Source: Acidobacteriota bacterium
Lineage (GTDB): Bacteria; Acidobacteriota; Terriglobia; Terriglobales; Acidobacteriaceae
Length of the DNA stretch: 5,984 nt
Assembly: GCA_021811745.1 (NCBI GenBank)
Contig: JAJZNH010000105.1
Location: forward strand, 1-5,984
Direction of reading: 5' to 3'
Part shown: in pieces, positions 5,420-5,984 of the stretch
Layout: each line of letters begins with the position of its first letter
How positions within the stretch are numbered: position 1 is the stretch's first letter
Translations under genes and position numbers: made by a program
Notes under the pieces: model-generated
Seen by the model: only the letters and a program-made list of their open reading frames with translations
Told to the model about the DNA's origin: nothing
Databases searched by the model: none

Positions 5420-5984
5420 TTATCCGTCGAAGCGGTAGGCGCTGATGGCCGCGCCCATAGGCTCGTCGTTGAAGATGCGCTTGCCGGGCGAGTCACCGCC
5501 CGCGCCCGCCGCCACCAGCAGGGGAATCAGATGTTCCTCGCGCGGATGCGCATAGGCGGCGAAAGGCGCCTGGCGCCAATGCGTAAGCAGCATGTCGCGC
5601 TCCGGCGTGGGCGACTCTACGGCGCGTGTCAGCCACACATCAAAGGCCCGGGCGCGCTCCACTGTCTCCGGATGGAGGTAGCCGCGCAGGTTATGGAAGC
5701 TCATGCCGCTGGCGACAAGCAGCACGCCCTCGTCGCGCAGCGAAGCCAGCGCGCGGCCGGCCGCAAGATGCTGCGCGGGATCAAGGCTCGCCGACAGCGA
5801 CAGAGTGACTACCGGAATCTTCGCCTCAGGGAATGCCACCTTGAGCGGCACAAAGACACCGTGATCGTAGCCGCGGTCCGCGCTCAGGCTCGATTGCAGT
5901 CCCGCATCGCTCAGCATCCGGGCCACGTGCGCGGCCAACTCCGGATCGCCGGGCGCGGGCCAGGTCAGGCGATAGGTGTGGTCG
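5420..5984 (-). CDS. YgiD/DODA-type extradiol dioxygenase family protein (LigB superfamily), 5' end outside window
   Basis: The frame is open from the right window edge to TAA at 5420-5422, giving 187 C-terminal residues of a protein usually about 260 long. Relatives open catechol-type rings (plant and E. coli 4,5-DOPA dioxygenases), using a metal held by histidines. Visible family blocks: YRLTWPAPGDPELA at the left edge (YgiD has 'Y.APG.P.LA'), DRGYDHGVFVPL (His codon 5861-5863), LRDEGVLLVASG followed by SFHNL (His codon 5693-5695, matching the YgiD active-site His177 block), REEHLIPLLVAAGA (matching the His234 metal ligand block), and a short end, AISAYRF. The regions holding the first two metal histidines lie beyond the window. 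Apparent starts inside the window, such as a TTG at 5938, fall within conserved sequence and are not real starts. A 162-bp gap with a promoter candidate separates it from the lactonase gene, so it is probably not part of the sugar-acid operon. The true substrate is unknown. Confidence 0.87.
   Translation of the reverse strand, partial: DHTYRLTWPAPGDPELAAHVARMLSDAGLQSSLSADRGYDHGVFVPLKVAFPEAKIPVVTLSLSASLDPAQHLAAGRALASLRDEGVLLVASGMSFHNLRGYLHPETVERARAFDVWLTRAVESPTPERDMLLTHWRQAPFAAYAHPREEHLIPLLVAAGAGGDSPGKRIFNDEPMGAAISAYRFDG

Overview
The window carries six protein-coding genes in two convergent blocks. Two genes are cut by the window edges: the elongation factor P gene at the left and the dioxygenase-family gene at the right. 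No rRNA, tRNA, CRISPR array or insertion sequence was recognised. The coding DNA is GC-rich with many long antisense open frames. Together with a Tat-exported sugar-lactonase-like protein and a rhamnonate dehydratase/transporter pair, it suggests a free-living, plant-matter-using Gram-negative bacterium. An acidobacterium or proteobacterium is my best guess, but the sequence alone does not fix the phylum.

Left block, plus strand (1-1458): the C-terminal 110 residues of an elongation factor P (EF-P) like protein, a PF04008 'adenosine-specific kinase' that begins at or just after the EF-P stop codon, and a YbaK/EbsC-type aminoacyl-tRNA deacylase with a strong ribosome binding site. A perfect 9-bp inverted repeat lies in the leader of the deacylase. 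EF-P and YbaK-like deacylases both act in translation, often around proline, so this could be a small translation-quality cluster. The EF-P visible here lacks the usual GDT motif of domain III.

Right block, minus strand (transcribed from about 5300 down to 1603): a Tat-signal amidohydrolase of the sugar-lactonase type, an ACS-type major facilitator transporter, and an L-rhamnonate dehydratase (RhmD). RhmD carries every metal-binding and catalytic residue known from the characterised enzyme. The simplest model is that an aldonolactone is hydrolysed outside the cytoplasm, the free L-rhamnonate (or a close relative) is imported, and RhmD dehydrates it to 2-keto-3-deoxy-L-rhamnonate. The downstream aldolase or dehydrogenase is not in the window. 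A promoter candidate with a perfect TTGACA box precedes the lactonase gene.

Further upstream on the minus strand is most of a YgiD/DODA-type LigB-superfamily extradiol dioxygenase, separated from the sugar-acid genes by 162 bp. It is probably a separate transcription unit. The gaps between genes are short (43-162 bp). The two blocks meet tail to tail at 1459-1602, where two GC-rich hairpins, neither with a T-tract, are the only termination signals I can see.
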